Shown: positions 37,466 to 48,302 of the stretch, piece by piece
Layout: every line of letters begins with the position of its first letter
Position numbering within the stretch: the first letter of the stretch is position 1
Assembly: GCF_030704535.1 (NCBI RefSeq)
Contig: NC_081817.1
Coordinates: 6,888,001 to 6,952,000, forward strand
DNA length: 64,000 nt
Direction: 5' to 3'
Source: Vitis vinifera
Taxonomy: Eukaryota > Streptophyta > Magnoliopsida > Vitales > Vitaceae
Notes under the pieces: generated by a model
The model's input: only the letters and a program-made list of their open reading frames with translations
Told to the model about the DNA's origin: nothing
The model's database searches: none
Position numbers and translations under genes: made by a program

Positions 37466-40400
37466 CTAGTACCAACCCATCAACTTCTTTCTAACACCCT
37501 CCTCAATCTTGTTCCTTGACACACAAGAACCTTCCTCTTCATCCAGTAGGATTCTATATACTTCCCACTCCCGATCCTGGATCATGTGTCTCCCTATCTC
37601 CACCTGGGTAAACAGATACAAATAAAAGGCAGAGGCTCGGTTAGATCATTTGGACAACATATATATATATATATATATAAGACACTTCATGAGTTAAGAG
37701 TTGTTACCGAAAATATTTGTATCTTGAGAATCTTTAGGGCAAGAGTAATATCATAGAAAACAAGAGGCCGGCCCCTGCCACACAGCTCAACAGGGTTTGC
37801 GACCAGCAGCTCAGTATCAGGCCCCCTGCTCTCCACAGCCACTCTAAGGGGACAGAAAAGCTCCATTTTGAGACGAGAGGACAGGGCATTTTGCTTATTT
37901 GGGTCAACCAGTTTCTTACCATCGGCTTGCATCACGAGTAAGTCTGCTTCAAAGATTCCCTTTGCGTTTGCAAAGAATCGCCCATAAGAGGTCTGACAAA
38001 CAACAGATTTTTAAATATAAAAACTATCAGAAACAAATGGGAAAATCACCCATAAAAAAGGCAGCATATAGAGAAATTTTGACAGTAAGAAAGCCTACAT
38101 CTCCCAAACAAAATAAAGAAGCAAAAAATGATCACTTTGCAACAATTTTTCCAGCTAAAAACCACAATGTTTTGAGGTATCTTCAGAGCTTTCCCAGTTT
38201 TCATAACAAACAGGGGATATATTGATAAAAATATTGGGAAAAGAGAAGACCAATTTGTGAATATGGTGCCCTGCCTGTTCCTCAAAAAGACTATCAGTAG
38301 GAAGGGGAAGACCGCAATTAATTGGTATAATTGGGAAAAAATAATGAACAAGTTCTCACTAGTTTTAAACCATATATACCTGGATGTTGTAATCCTTTAG
38401 GGTTCTCATGATATCATAAATGCGACCTTTTTGATCCTGACAAATGATATGAACATGTGTGTGAGACGGGCTGAGGGAATTGTCCATTGTAACAATTAAG
38501 GCGTTTGAGGCAGGAGATCCATTTTGGTGTCCATCGGGCAATTCCAAACTGAAGATTTCTTCTGTGATTGCAGGAGGAAGAAATGAAGAACCCTGTGAAC
38601 ATCCAGTAACTTCTGGGCCAGCCAATTCAATCTCACAGCTTATCATGGCATCCCCTAACACATCTTTCAAATGATAGATTGCTTCATCCCGTCTCTCCTG
38701 AGTATGAAGTTCATTTCTGTACCAAAAGAGAACCTAAATTAAATACCAGAAGCAAAATCCATAACTGTCTCAATGAAAAGAGGGTTACTCTCCCAGTTTT
38801 CTTGCAGAAGGCCCGGAATTTGTTCCAAAAATATGCCTCAAAAATTATTTTTTTTTTAAAATGAACAAGGTCTTATGTGCCATAATGCCAGGCAATAGCC
38901 TTCATTGTTAATAGTACTACATATTTTCTGCAATTCAGATAATAAACAAAGAACAGCTTGAAATTAAATTCGGACAACTGAAGTACTCTTAGTTGTGATT
39001 CCATACCAACTGCAAGTTCAAATTCTCTTCTACATGGACATTTCACATATTTCACATATGATTATCTCAAAATCTGAGTAGACAAATGAAGAGAAAAACC
39101 AAACATCCAATCTTAACCAGAAAAAATCCAAAGCAACATTGTTCTACTAAGATCATGGAGAAATCATACAATAACAGTAGTTTAAACAAGTGTGGGTGGA
39201 AACATTTGTAATTATTAAATACCATAACTTTGAAGAAAAGAGAGCTATTCGTACAACAGGGTTTCAAGTTGCAAGCAGTCATATGAAGTTCCACTGTTTT
39301 ACTTCTTGATTCAGATGAAATTTGGACAAATTTCTACCTTTCTCAATAATGAATGCTGTAGACAAAGATCCCCACTAATTGTAAAACTGGTAATCAAATG
39401 TTAAATGTTGCCTCAGTTTATTTGACTCTTCTGAAGAAGCCCATTAAGGAAACAGGATCACCCACTTCGAATTTCTGTTATGCCCTTCTGAGGTTCTGAT
39501 TGATTTAATAACCTCAGTCAGCAGCACATAGAAAATATGACAGCAGGCAAAAATGATTCATTTCCCCCAAGCCCTGCAAGCTGCCTTTCTCTGTTGTCTC
39601 AAAATAACAGTACCAGTCCTGATCATTTGATAGTCATATGATATTAAATGCCAGACTTAGCCTTGCACCCCAGAAATCCATCCAAAATGCTTTCTTTTAG
39701 GCATGAGGTCATCCATAATGTTATTACATTTTAAACATTCCCTCACCTATTTCCATCACAAAGCACATGTCATGCACCATTAGTCATCAATGACTATAAT
39801 TTCACCAATTCTTTGTTTGGTTGCCATGAAAATAGGAAAAGAAAAGGCCATCTTGGAATCTCAGTAACATGTCACTCCACTCACAGTTGGGTAATAAGTT
39901 TCCAAATCCCATTTTCATTGTCTATAAGAATCCAATAAACATAGGAAGTAAAAAAGAGGAAAAGAGAATCAGAAATCTAGCAGTACAGTTGATGTCAAGA
40001 ATGACAAACCTGGTGTCCGTGACGAAAAAGAGATCCATCACTCTCCCATCTGGGGCAGTGGATACCTTCACTCTCTTTATTGTAAGCTCTAGCTCACAAA
40101 GAGCCTCGGTTATATCTGTTGAAAATAAATAAGTATATGTAAATTAGTATAAAAAATTGGAGGTTAAATCAAATATGTGGCTCTAAATTCCATCATCTCC
40201 ACTTACACCCAAACATCTATAGAACCAAATGCATTAGGGAAAGAGGGTGAAAATATACATAAACATTATCCAAATAAAAACATCGATAGAACCAAATGTA
40301 TTAGGGATAGAGGGTGAAAATATACATAAACATTATCCAAATAATAATAGTAGTAATAATAACGTCCCGACCCACTCCCTTTTATGTAGAGATTGTCCGC

Positions 40401-41680
40401 TCTGAATAACCCACTACCTCCCAGGCACATATTATCCACTCTGGATTCTGAGCCTTCACAACTTTAAAAACTGTTTACATGGCTAGTTTTCTCCTCTATC
40501 CAATTTTGTATCCCATGATACATATTCTATAACAACCCCCTCTCATATAGATCTTGTCTCCCATGGAGATCTTATCTAGACCTAACATACCCTCATGCCT
40601 TTAAAACATGTGTATGTGGTTAAGAGAAATTCACTAAATATGTAGTGTTAGGAACTTCTTTCTCTTACCGGATGCAGGACATCACAAAAAATAATAGCAA
40701 TAACAGTATATACATCAAGATTACTTTATCCCCATTGAGATGCCCATAACCTTCGTCCTTACGCCCATGACCTTTTACCTTCATTTCAAAACACAACAGA
40801 CTTCTTCCCAACTTCTTCAACTAAGATGGGGACCATTTCCATTTTTACAGTCAAACTAGAGATGGATAAAGAATTAATCTATCATTTTAAAAAGAAAATG
40901 AACTAGAAAATAAGAAATTACCATGTAGTAGACCTTTCCAGTCATAGTAACACCAGAACTTCAAGAGGAACACATCCGGAGGCTTTGGCTGTTGCTGAAA
41001 TTCTGGCTTGTAAAAGCTAATCCCTGAAGCAGAGGAACACGAAGGACACACCTCCAATAGTCTCCTATGCAACAGATTCCACCTTGTATTTGGTTTTCCC
41101 ACCACCCAGAATAATATGTAGCACCATTTCCCATCAGTTGAAGAATCTTTAACACCAAAAAGATCAAGGAAAAAACATCAGTAAGATTAAAAGGGGAAAA
41201 AAAAAAAAATTGGATCACAAGCCAAATGTTGTTGTTTTAAGAATTAGAATTCACACAATAAATGCTTATGATGTTGGAACAAAATGAGGAAATCAGAAGA
41301 GCCGCTGCATAGATCAATGCACACCAAAAGAAAAAGAAAAAAAAAAGAAGAGGAAAATTAAAATTTCATGGAAAATGAAAGAAATCAGGACATCCCATGC
41401 CTTGTTTTGATAGGGAAGTCCCACAAAATGAACTTTAGGAAGGATGGGTATTCCTTTTTTTTTCTCCCAATTTTCTGCAACAAAACTCAAAGAAAACAAA
41501 ATAAAGCAAATGATGCTAACCTCCTCTGGAAATGCTCAACCCAAAGCGCAATATAATTCTACACAAATCACAGCCCAGCCCAATCTTGTCCGGGCAATTG
41601 ACAGTAATCTCAGTAGGGTCACCCGGCTTCTCAGCTTGCCTGATGAGCACCACATCCTCATAATCATAAAGAATGCCCAT
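37466..41680 (-). CDS. ACR9: ACT domain-containing protein ACR9-like, copy 1
   Basis: Six exons (minus strand): 41680-41521, 41146-40922, 40115-40010, 38716-38380, 37992-37708, 37603-37466. They total 416 aa with GT-AG junctions and consistent phases. Four ACT domains are visible: about 21-95 (EITVNCPDKTGLGCDLCRII), 111-165 (VFLLKFWCYYDWKGLLHD), 249-325 (VHIICQDQKGRIYDIMRTLK) and 332-400 (GPDTELLVANPVEL...EWEVYRILL). GKPNTRWNLL and MISCEIELAGPEVT place it with ACR9 rather than ACR10. ACR proteins are thought to be amino-acid-sensing regulators; no catalytic role is known. Compared with copy 2 it has W for R in the second ACT loop (YYDWKGLL), R for L in the third (QDQKGRIYD), C for S in NPVELCGRG, and ends WY rather than WE. 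The frame is intact, so it may still function, but several changes fall on conserved loop positions. Confidence 0.93.
40213..40346. repeat. 67-bp tandem duplication in ACR9 copy 1 intron 2
   Basis: Two near-identical units (40213-40279 and 40280-40346) beginning acatctatagaacc / acatcgatagaacc. ACR9 copy 2 has one diverged unit at the matching place, so this doubling is private to copy 1. Confidence 0.85.
40360..40686 (-). mobile_element. TRIM-like solo LTR in ACR9 copy 1 intron 2
   Basis: About 327 bp present in copy 1 and absent from copy 2. The minus strand begins tgtgatgtcctgcatccggt, contains gttttaaaggcatgaggg and cagagcggacaatctct, and ends gtgggtcgggacgtta. This layout resembles Cassandra-type TRIM LTRs (TGT.GTCCCACATCGG...TTTAAA...GGACAATATCT...GGGCTGTTA). 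I do not see the 5S-like promoter that marks true Cassandra. The flanks (aataat on both sides) are too simple to prove a target duplication. Confidence 0.5.
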
Positions 41681-42085
41681 TTGATCTCACTCCCTCCCTC
41701 ACTCTCCACCTACTCTTGGTTCTGTCTGTTCTGTTCTTTTTTTTTTTATTGGGGGGGGCGGCGGGGGGCGGCTTCAAAGACTCAGAAGATGAGCAGAAAA
41801 AGCGCTCAATCCATATGGGTTTTCTCCCTTCTTTTGTTTTTTGGATTGTTTGGGGCTTGTTCTATTTGGCAGAGACAGCCAGAGATTCTGCTGTAGCAAT
41901 TTCGGGTACCAACTCCGATAACAATAGATCATGGGATCCTCCTCCTCTGTTTTCTCACTCGTTTTCTCCTACTTTCTCTTCCCCTTTCCCGGAATCTTCA
42001 ATTTCTCGTCCATGTCAATTTATAGGAAATTTAAAAACAAAAAAAAAAAACAAAAAGGAACCGCAGTGATCCAGTGGGTTGAAGT

Positions 42086-44029
42086 CCATGCAAGTTAAAA
42101 GTACGTAAAGTTCTATTTTTGACCTTTCGGATGCCAAATTCCAAGGGCATCCATGCACTTCAAGGTGTATATATATTAAACCTGAAATTAATTTTAAATT
42201 TTTTTAAATTTTAAGGAATTAAAAATTTTTCATTTCTATATATTTTTAAAATTTTGAAAAAAAATTAAGAATATAAGTTAATTTTTTTTTTTTTTATATA
42301 TAGGATTGTTTAGTTTTTAAAAACTAATTTTATTTTATCCTCTTTGAGCAACATTTTCATGGTATTCAATTATAATTTTTTTTCTTTTCATTTTTTTTTC
42401 TCCATCTAAGAAATCCTCACTATTTCCAAGGATTCAAACATAATTAAAATATTTTAGAGCATATAAAAATAAAAGGAAACAAAATAACTGATGAAAATAA
42501 TCTTCTTATGTCTCAATGTTATGAAAAGCATATTAAAAAAAATCAAATAACAAATGGGAGAAAAATCCTCTTAAAAAAGTTAGGATGTTCTCTATTTTCT
42601 AGGAATAAAAAAATAAAAAATAACTATTTTTGGCAACCAGAAAAACTATTTTATGTTCTTTATTTTTAAAAATAAAAAATATGGTATTTTCAAATAATAT
42701 TTTTTAATTGTTTTCAATTGGTTTTTTAAGAGTTATATTAAAAAATAATTATATAAACATATAAAATAATAAAAAATAGAACACTAGATATAAATATTAT
42801 TTTTTAAATATATTTTAAAAATATTAAAAGCATGTTGAAAAAAATCAAGATTTCTAAATACACTTTTATTTTACAAAATATCAAAAAAAAAATTTTAAAA
42901 ATTATTCTCAAAAACTGTTTTTCAAACAAGCCCTAACAACGTCACAACCTATAGTTTCATAAAAAACTTACATCCTTGGAATTTATGATTTTCATTCTAT
43001 CATCACACAAAGGTATAATAATATTTCAACAACAAATTATTAGAGTAGGTTCAATTGAGGGACAAGGGCAAATCCAAATTAATTCATATTTTATTTGAAA
43101 TTATTTAATTATAAGATTTGATTTTCATATTAAAATGGTTACTACCGGTTCAAATCCATTTAAGTTACTTTACCATTTCAGTTAAATTTCTTATCATTTA
43201 GTGTTTTTTTGGGTTTTCCCTGATTCGGCCTTCACTCCATCCACTCCATCTTTGGTTTTTTTTTTTTTTTGAAATTTAAAATATTCTTAACTTATTTTCT
43301 ATATTTTTTAAAAATTCTTTTCTTCTTATTGTTTTATACTCAATCATTCTTCATATTATATGATTATTTATAAAACAATCCCGGGAAAACAAGTTCAAAC
43401 AACTAAAATATATTTTCCCGAAACACCATATTTTATGTTTTAAGAATAAAAAAAATCATTTTTTGTTTTGACAAATATATTTTTCAATTATTTTTTTATT
43501 AAAAACAACTTCCAAACATATCCAAAGTATCTTATTTTATGTGTTAAAAACAAAAACCCATTTTCTATTTTTAGTTGACAACTATATGTTGATATTAATT
43601 TTTTTTCTTAAAAATAGAAAACTAACATAACCAAAATATCTTATGTGAAGGCAAATGATTTTCTTTGACGGCTTATTTTAGATGAATTCATTTCAAATAT
43701 GACATAAAATGCATAATATCATTTAATATTCATAAGAGAAATGAAAGATTAATGATAAAATTCATTGAATTGTTTTCCATTAGGTATTTGCCAAACATCA
43801 ACATATGTACAAAGTCAAACTTGTATCCAATTTTGATTGGACTTCCTAGGTTTCCTAAAAAATTGATTAGTCGTTTATATAACTTATGAGACCTTTGACA
43901 TAGTATATTTCGAAACAAACAAATACATCAATTTATGTTTTATTAGTATTGGATAAAAATAAAATTATATTCCAAATAAATGATTGTGGAATATCAAGGA
44001 TATTTGTAATTTTAAATTATATTCTCTAA
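42086..44029. other. AT-rich intergenic DNA with MITE debris
   Basis: No gene. 42585-42945 resembles the GGATCTGTTTGATAAC-type MITE family (shares ttatataaacatataaaataat, cttttattttacaaaatat and the right end ctgtttttcaaacaagccc). The rest is low-complexity AT-rich sequence, apart from the direct repeat at 43724-43890. Confidence 0.45.
43724..43890. repeat. Dispersed ~165-bp direct repeat, copy A
   Basis: Matches 46680-46845 in the same orientation, with long shared words such as gataaaattcattgaattgt and ccattaggtatttgccaaac. The two copies flank the MITE/TRIM complex. Confidence 0.85.
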
Positions 44030-44046
44030 TAAGGTTATGTTTGATT

Positions 44047-44510
44047 TGTTAGGAAGTGTCACAAATTCCTAATTAGTATGGATTCCTTTTTTGTAAAGAA
44101 TATTATATAGAATATTTATAGGTTGATATATTATTATAATATTAGGCTTCCTTATAGAATAAGGAAGGTTGTTGGAAATATCTTTATAAATATTCTAGGT
44201 CATGAGGGGAAAAAGTCATGAGATGGAGATGGACCTATGGACTTGTAAAGACTATACGAGGTGGATAGAAGAACGTAGGGTATGGATACAAGGAATGGGG
44301 AAACATGTGATGTTTCGGGAACCAATAGTTGTATTTGGTTCTATCCTCTGTGATATTCTCTATTGTATAGTGGAATCATTCTCTCTCATCCGTGGACGTA
44401 GGCATGGTTGGCCGAACCACGTTAAAACCTCGTGTATCGTATGTGTGATTGTTTTATCTTTGTGTTCTTGAACTAACATTGTTGGCATCAAAGTTTTCGT
44501 TGGTATAACA
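44047..44510 (+). repeat. TRIM array LTR1
   Basis: TGTTA...TAACA ends. Relative to LTR2 it lacks about 11 bp near 44270. It is followed by a perfect tRNA-Met-type primer site. Confidence 0.9.
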
Positions 44511-44697
44511 ACTGGTATCAGAGCTTGGGTTGAAGATTTCTGGAAGAGTAAAAGATCACAAAGCACACAAGATGAAAACAAAAGGAATTTTTACTGAAGG
44601 TGGATTCGATTGCTCTTTCGTGGTGATATGATACAAAAAGGTTTGTGTCATGGAGAGATTGAAGATTAACTTCATGAAATTTGGTCTAAGTGGAGAT

Positions 44698-45172
44698 TGT
44701 TAGGAAGCGTCCCAAATTCCTAATTAGTATGGATTCCTTTTTTGTAAAGAATATTATATAGAATATTTATAAGTTGATATATTATTATAATATTAGACTT
44801 TCTTATAGAATAAAGAAGGTTGTTGGAAATATCTCTATAAATATTCTAGGTCATGAGGGGAAAAAGTCATGAGATGGAGATGGACTTATGGACTTGTAGA
44901 GACTATACGAGGTGGATAGAGATGTGAGGAAGAACATAGGGTATGGATACAAGGAGTAGGGAAACATGTGATGTTTCGGGAACCCAATAGTTGTATTTGG
45001 TTCTGTCCTTTGTAATATTCTCTATTGTATAGTGGAATCATTCTCTTTCATCCGTGGACGTAGGCATGGTTGGTCGAACCACGTTAAAACCTCGTATACC
45101 GTATGTGTGATTGTTTTATCTTTGTGTTCTTGAACTAACATTGTTGGCATCAAAGCTTTCGTTGGCATAACA
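44698..45172 (+). repeat. TRIM array LTR2 (shared middle LTR)
   Basis: Preceded by the polypurine-like aagtggagat and followed by the mutated primer site at 45175-45186. Confidence 0.9.
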
Positions 45173-45359
45173 ACTGATATCAGAGCTTGGGTTGAAGATT
45201 TCTGAAAGAGTAAAATATCACAAAGCACACAAGATGAAAACAAAAGGATTTTTTACTGAAGGTGGAGTCGATTGCTCTTTCATGGTGATATGATACAAAA
45301 AGGTTTATGTCATGGAGAGATTGAAGATTAACTTCATGGAATTTGGTCCAAGTGGAGAT

Positions 45360-45871
45360 TGTTAGGAAGTGTCCCAAATTCCTAATTAGTATGGATTCCT
45401 TTTTTGTAAAGAAAATTATATAGAATGTTAATAGGTTGATATATTATTATAATATTAGACTTCCTTATAGAATAAGGAAGGTTGTTGGAAATATCTCTAT
45501 AAATATTCTAGGTCACGAGGGGAAAAAGTCATGAGATGAAGATGGACCTATGGACCTGTAGAGACTATATGAGATGGATAAAGATGTGAGAAAGAACGGG
45601 AGGTACTCTGTGGAACGAGAGGGCTCGTAGTAGGGTATGGGGATACAAGGAGTGGGGAGGAAACATGTGATGTTTCGGGAACCCAATAGTTGTATTTGGT
45701 TCTGTCCTTTGTAATATTCTCTATTGTATAGTGGAATCATTCTCTCTCATCCGTGGATGTAGGCATGGTTGGCCGAACCACGTTAAAACCTCGTGTACCA
45801 TATGTGTGATTGTTTTATCTTTGTGTTCTTGAACTAACATTATTGGCATCAAAGCTTTCGTTGGCATAACA
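45360..45871 (+). repeat. TRIM array LTR3
   Basis: The longest LTR, with an inserted GC-richer segment around 45598-45640. It ends ATAACA directly before the second TGATT. Confidence 0.9.
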
Positions 45872-46365
45872 TGATTCTGAAAGAAAAATAAAATGATAAG
45901 AAAAATGATTTTTTTTCATGTTTGATTATACCACGAAAAATATCAAAGAAAATAAATTATAATTATAATTAATTAAAAACTTATATATTTTCAAATTGTT
46001 TAAGTTTTACATTAATGCCTTAAATAACTGAAATAAGTTTGAAATAGTAAATAAAAATAAATTTCTTTTATTTTAAATTTATTTTTTATTTTTCTTCATT
46101 TTTTCTTTACTTATGTTTTTCTTCTCTATTTTCCTTTCCTTATATTTTCCCTCAAATTTTTCAAAACCAAACATAGTCTAATGATTAATAGTTTTTCCTT
46201 CAAAGAAACTAAACACCAAGAAACATCAAGAAAAAAATAATAATAATAACAAAGATATAGAGAAGTTCAAATCATTTTGAAAAATGATTATTAGACTCTT
46301 TAGTTATCGTATTATTTATAGACAAATATTATTGTGCTAAAGAAAACTTTAATGCAAACAATGTT

Positions 46366-46560
46366 ATATCAAGAACACAAAGATAAAACGATCAGCACAA
46401 TAGTATACAAAGTTTAATGTAGTTTGACCAACTATGTCTATATTTACGGATAAAAGAGAATTTTTCTACTATACCAAAAGAATATTATAGAGAAAAGAAC
46501 CAAATACAACCATTGGGTTTCAAAACATCAATATTTCTTCACTTCTTGTATCTACACTTT
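46366..46560 (-). repeat. Old diverged relative of the TRIM LTR, inverted
   Basis: Reverse complement of the LTR's 3' half in the same order: caagaacacaaagataaaac, then accaact-tgtctat, then accaaatacaaccattggg and cttgtatc. Identity is clearly lower than among the three array LTRs, so it is an older family member. Confidence 0.7.
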
Positions 46561-46679
46561 AAACCACCGAGTCCTCTTGCTAATCAAATATCTATTGTTC
46601 TTCCTCTTATCTATTTATCAATTCAATTTGATTTAATTTTTATATTTTATAATTGAATAAGTTAAATTTTAAAATTGTT

Positions 46680-46845
46680 TAATATTCATTAGAGAGATGA
46701 AAGATCAATGATAAAATTCATTGAATTGTATTCCATTAGGTATTTGCCAAACATCAAGATATGTACAACTCAAACTTGTATCCAATTTTGATTAGACTTA
46801 CTAAATTTCCTAAAAAAATTGACAAGTGTTTATATAATCTAAATA
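46680..46845. repeat. Dispersed ~165-bp direct repeat, copy B
   Basis: Direct match to 43724-43890. The word cgtattatttatagaca at about 46308 and again at about 46848 brackets the old LTR relic and this repeat. Confidence 0.85.
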
Positions 46846-46869
46846 AATCGTATTATTTATAGACAGATA

Positions 46870-47640
46870 TATTAGTGAATATTAAGAATTACAAAATAGA
46901 TAATTATGTTAATTTTATTATTCATCAATTTAATTTAAAAATAAATTTTAAATTTCATGGAATTCAGGTGAGTTTTTTTTATAAAAAAAAAAAAAAATTG
47001 TTTAAATTCGAACATATAGGGAAAGGAATTTTTATTTAGGATATGATAAAATTGGAGAAACTAACTTCTTGAGATGTTGTGTAGCACGTGCAATGATGAA
47101 AAAAGGGAATTTTATTCCGGATTTGATCAAAGTTTAGAAACAAACTTCTTGTCATATTTGCAGCACGTGTAATAATGATAAAAGGGAAGTTGAATGAAAG
47201 ACTACAACTCATATCTTATATAATCTGTTTTTAATTTTTTTTTAAATATTTCAAATAGTTATAATTTAAAATTTATTTTTGATATTTTTTTTAATAAAAA
47301 TCAATTTTAAAATAATTTGTTATAAAAATAAAATAATTTTAGCAACAAATTTAATTAATTTTTTTATATTTTAATTAATTTTTAAAATAATTGAAAATTG
47401 TTTTAAAAGCTAGTTTTTAAGAATGAATTTTGAATACTTATTCGAATATATTATATATATATTTTTTAATCAAGGACTCAATGAATAATAGAAGTGAAAT
47501 GAAAGAGTCATATTTTAAAAATTATTATTATTGTGTTATTATAGATAAATTTATCGTTTACGGATAAGTTGGCATGAGATATTTACAATATTTTCTCACG
47601 ATAAATTGATAGCATATTTAAATATTCCTTTTAATGTATC
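46870..47640. other. AT-rich intergenic DNA
   Basis: No gene. It contains a diverged ~80-bp tandem repeat (about 47022-47100 and 47101-47186). Each unit carries a CACGTG (47085-47090, 47164-47169). Confidence 0.55.
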
Positions 47641-47677
47641 ACCGCCCGACCATCTTTCTTATCCATGAAGTAATCCC

Positions 47678-47799
47678 CACGTGATTATTTTGTTCCCACG
47701 TCCTTCGCACGTGCCTTTACCCAATATGCAACCTTTTTTTTTTAATTCATTTCGTATAACAGCCAATAAAAAAATACCACGTCATAATTGTTCCACGTG
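47678..47799. promoter_or_regulatory. Orphan ACGT-core (G-box/ABRE-like) cluster
   Basis: Five ACGT-core sites in 122 bp: CACGTG at 47678-47683, 47708-47713 and 47794-47799, and CACGTC at 47697-47702 and 47778-47783. A CCAAT word lies at 47763. Such density is typical of stress- or light-responsive promoters. No gene is recognised within several kilobases on either strand, so it may be a relic promoter or part of a transposable element. Confidence 0.55.
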
Positions 47800-48182
47800 G
47801 ACATTATGTATGCTCAACCAAGCATATTATATTCCAAAAATATGAGGAAAAAAAATTATAAAATTCTTCCCACCTACTTTATTAAGAAGTTAAAAATATT
47901 TAGTAGTTATTATGACAAAAAGACAATACAAATGGTGCATTTAATGATTAATTTAATATTTATAAATACTAGTAAATTGAAATCATGCAAAAGGATAAGA
48001 CAATTAATTAATTTTTTTAATTTGAAAATTCTATTAATATAATCAATTTGTAACTAATTTCTACTCTAAATTCAAATATTCAATGAACTAAATGCATGCT
48101 CTTAGTGGAATTTGTAATATTTTTTAATTGCATTATTTATTTATTCTCGATTTGTCACTAATTTTCATTCTTACTTACTTTA
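47800..48182. other. AT-rich intergenic DNA
   Basis: The frame at 47788-48042 is Lys/Ile/Asn-rich translation of AT-rich DNA with no family resemblance. No gene is supported. Confidence 0.5.
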
Positions 48183-48302
48183 AGGCACCAGACAAGCCGA
48201 GGGTCAAGGCACTAGGCGAGTCGAGGATCGAGGCACCATACGTGCCAGGGGCCGAGGCACCATGGGAGTCGGGGCTCAAGGCATCATACGAGCCGGGGCC
48301 GA
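48183..48302. repeat. 24-bp tandem repeat, about 5 units
   Basis: Units begin aaggcac/gaggcac and run about 24 bp (for example gaggcaccatgggagtcggg). GC-rich in an AT-rich setting. In the plus-strand frame it gives an eight-residue repeat (KAPDKPRV, KALGESRI, EAPYVPGA, EAPWESGL, KASYEPGP). The flanking frame is short and not a credible gene. Confidence 0.85.

Larger units (their letters stand above)
37325..42085 (-). repeat. ACR9 duplication unit, copy 1
   Basis: Direct repeat of 59050-63835. It covers the 3' flank (shared words agctgtacagtgata and atttcaca), all exons and introns, and about 400 bp of 5' flank (shared tctgctgtagcaat/ccgttgaagcaat, tcctcctcctctg, and ggaaattt). Introns are alignable between copies, so the duplication copied genomic DNA, not an mRNA. 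Confidence 0.9.
44047..45871 (+). mobile_element. TRIM-like element in LTR-int-LTR-int-LTR array
   Basis: Three direct LTRs (44047-44510, 44698-45172, 45360-45871; 464, 475 and 512 bp) begin TGTTAGGAAG and end ATAACA. They are separated by two short internal regions of 187 bp each. Each internal region starts with a primer site two bases after the LTR (44513-44524 TGGTATCAGAGC, perfect initiator-Met type; 45175-45186 TGATATCAGAGC, one change) and ends with a purine stretch aagtggagat. The outer LTRs are bounded by the 5-bp duplication TGATT (44042-44046 and 45872-45876). There is no coding capacity, so it is a non-autonomous LTR retroelement. LTR3 has a private extra segment near 45598-45640. 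Confidence 0.9.
44033..46178. mobile_element. Tourist-like MITE interrupted by a three-LTR insertion
   Basis: The left end is ggttatgtttgatt (44033-44046) and the right end is caaaaccaaacatagtc (to 46178), flanked on both sides by TAA (44030-44032, 46179-46181). Without the 1,830-bp insertion 44047-45876 the element is 316 bp. It aligns along its length with the uninterrupted MITE at 60738-61063, including the tatattttcaaatt core and the T/C-rich right third. TAA duplication and short inverted ends suggest a PIF/Harbinger (Tourist) MITE. Confidence 0.75.

Noticed and set aside
40360..40686. A true Cassandra element (5S-promoter TRIM)
   Set aside because: The general LTR layout is similar, but the 5S-like internal promoter block is not visible, so only TRIM-like is claimed.
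44202..45740. Small open frames repeated in the TRIM array
   Set aside because: They recur only because the LTRs recur; no protein family and no consistent frame among copies.
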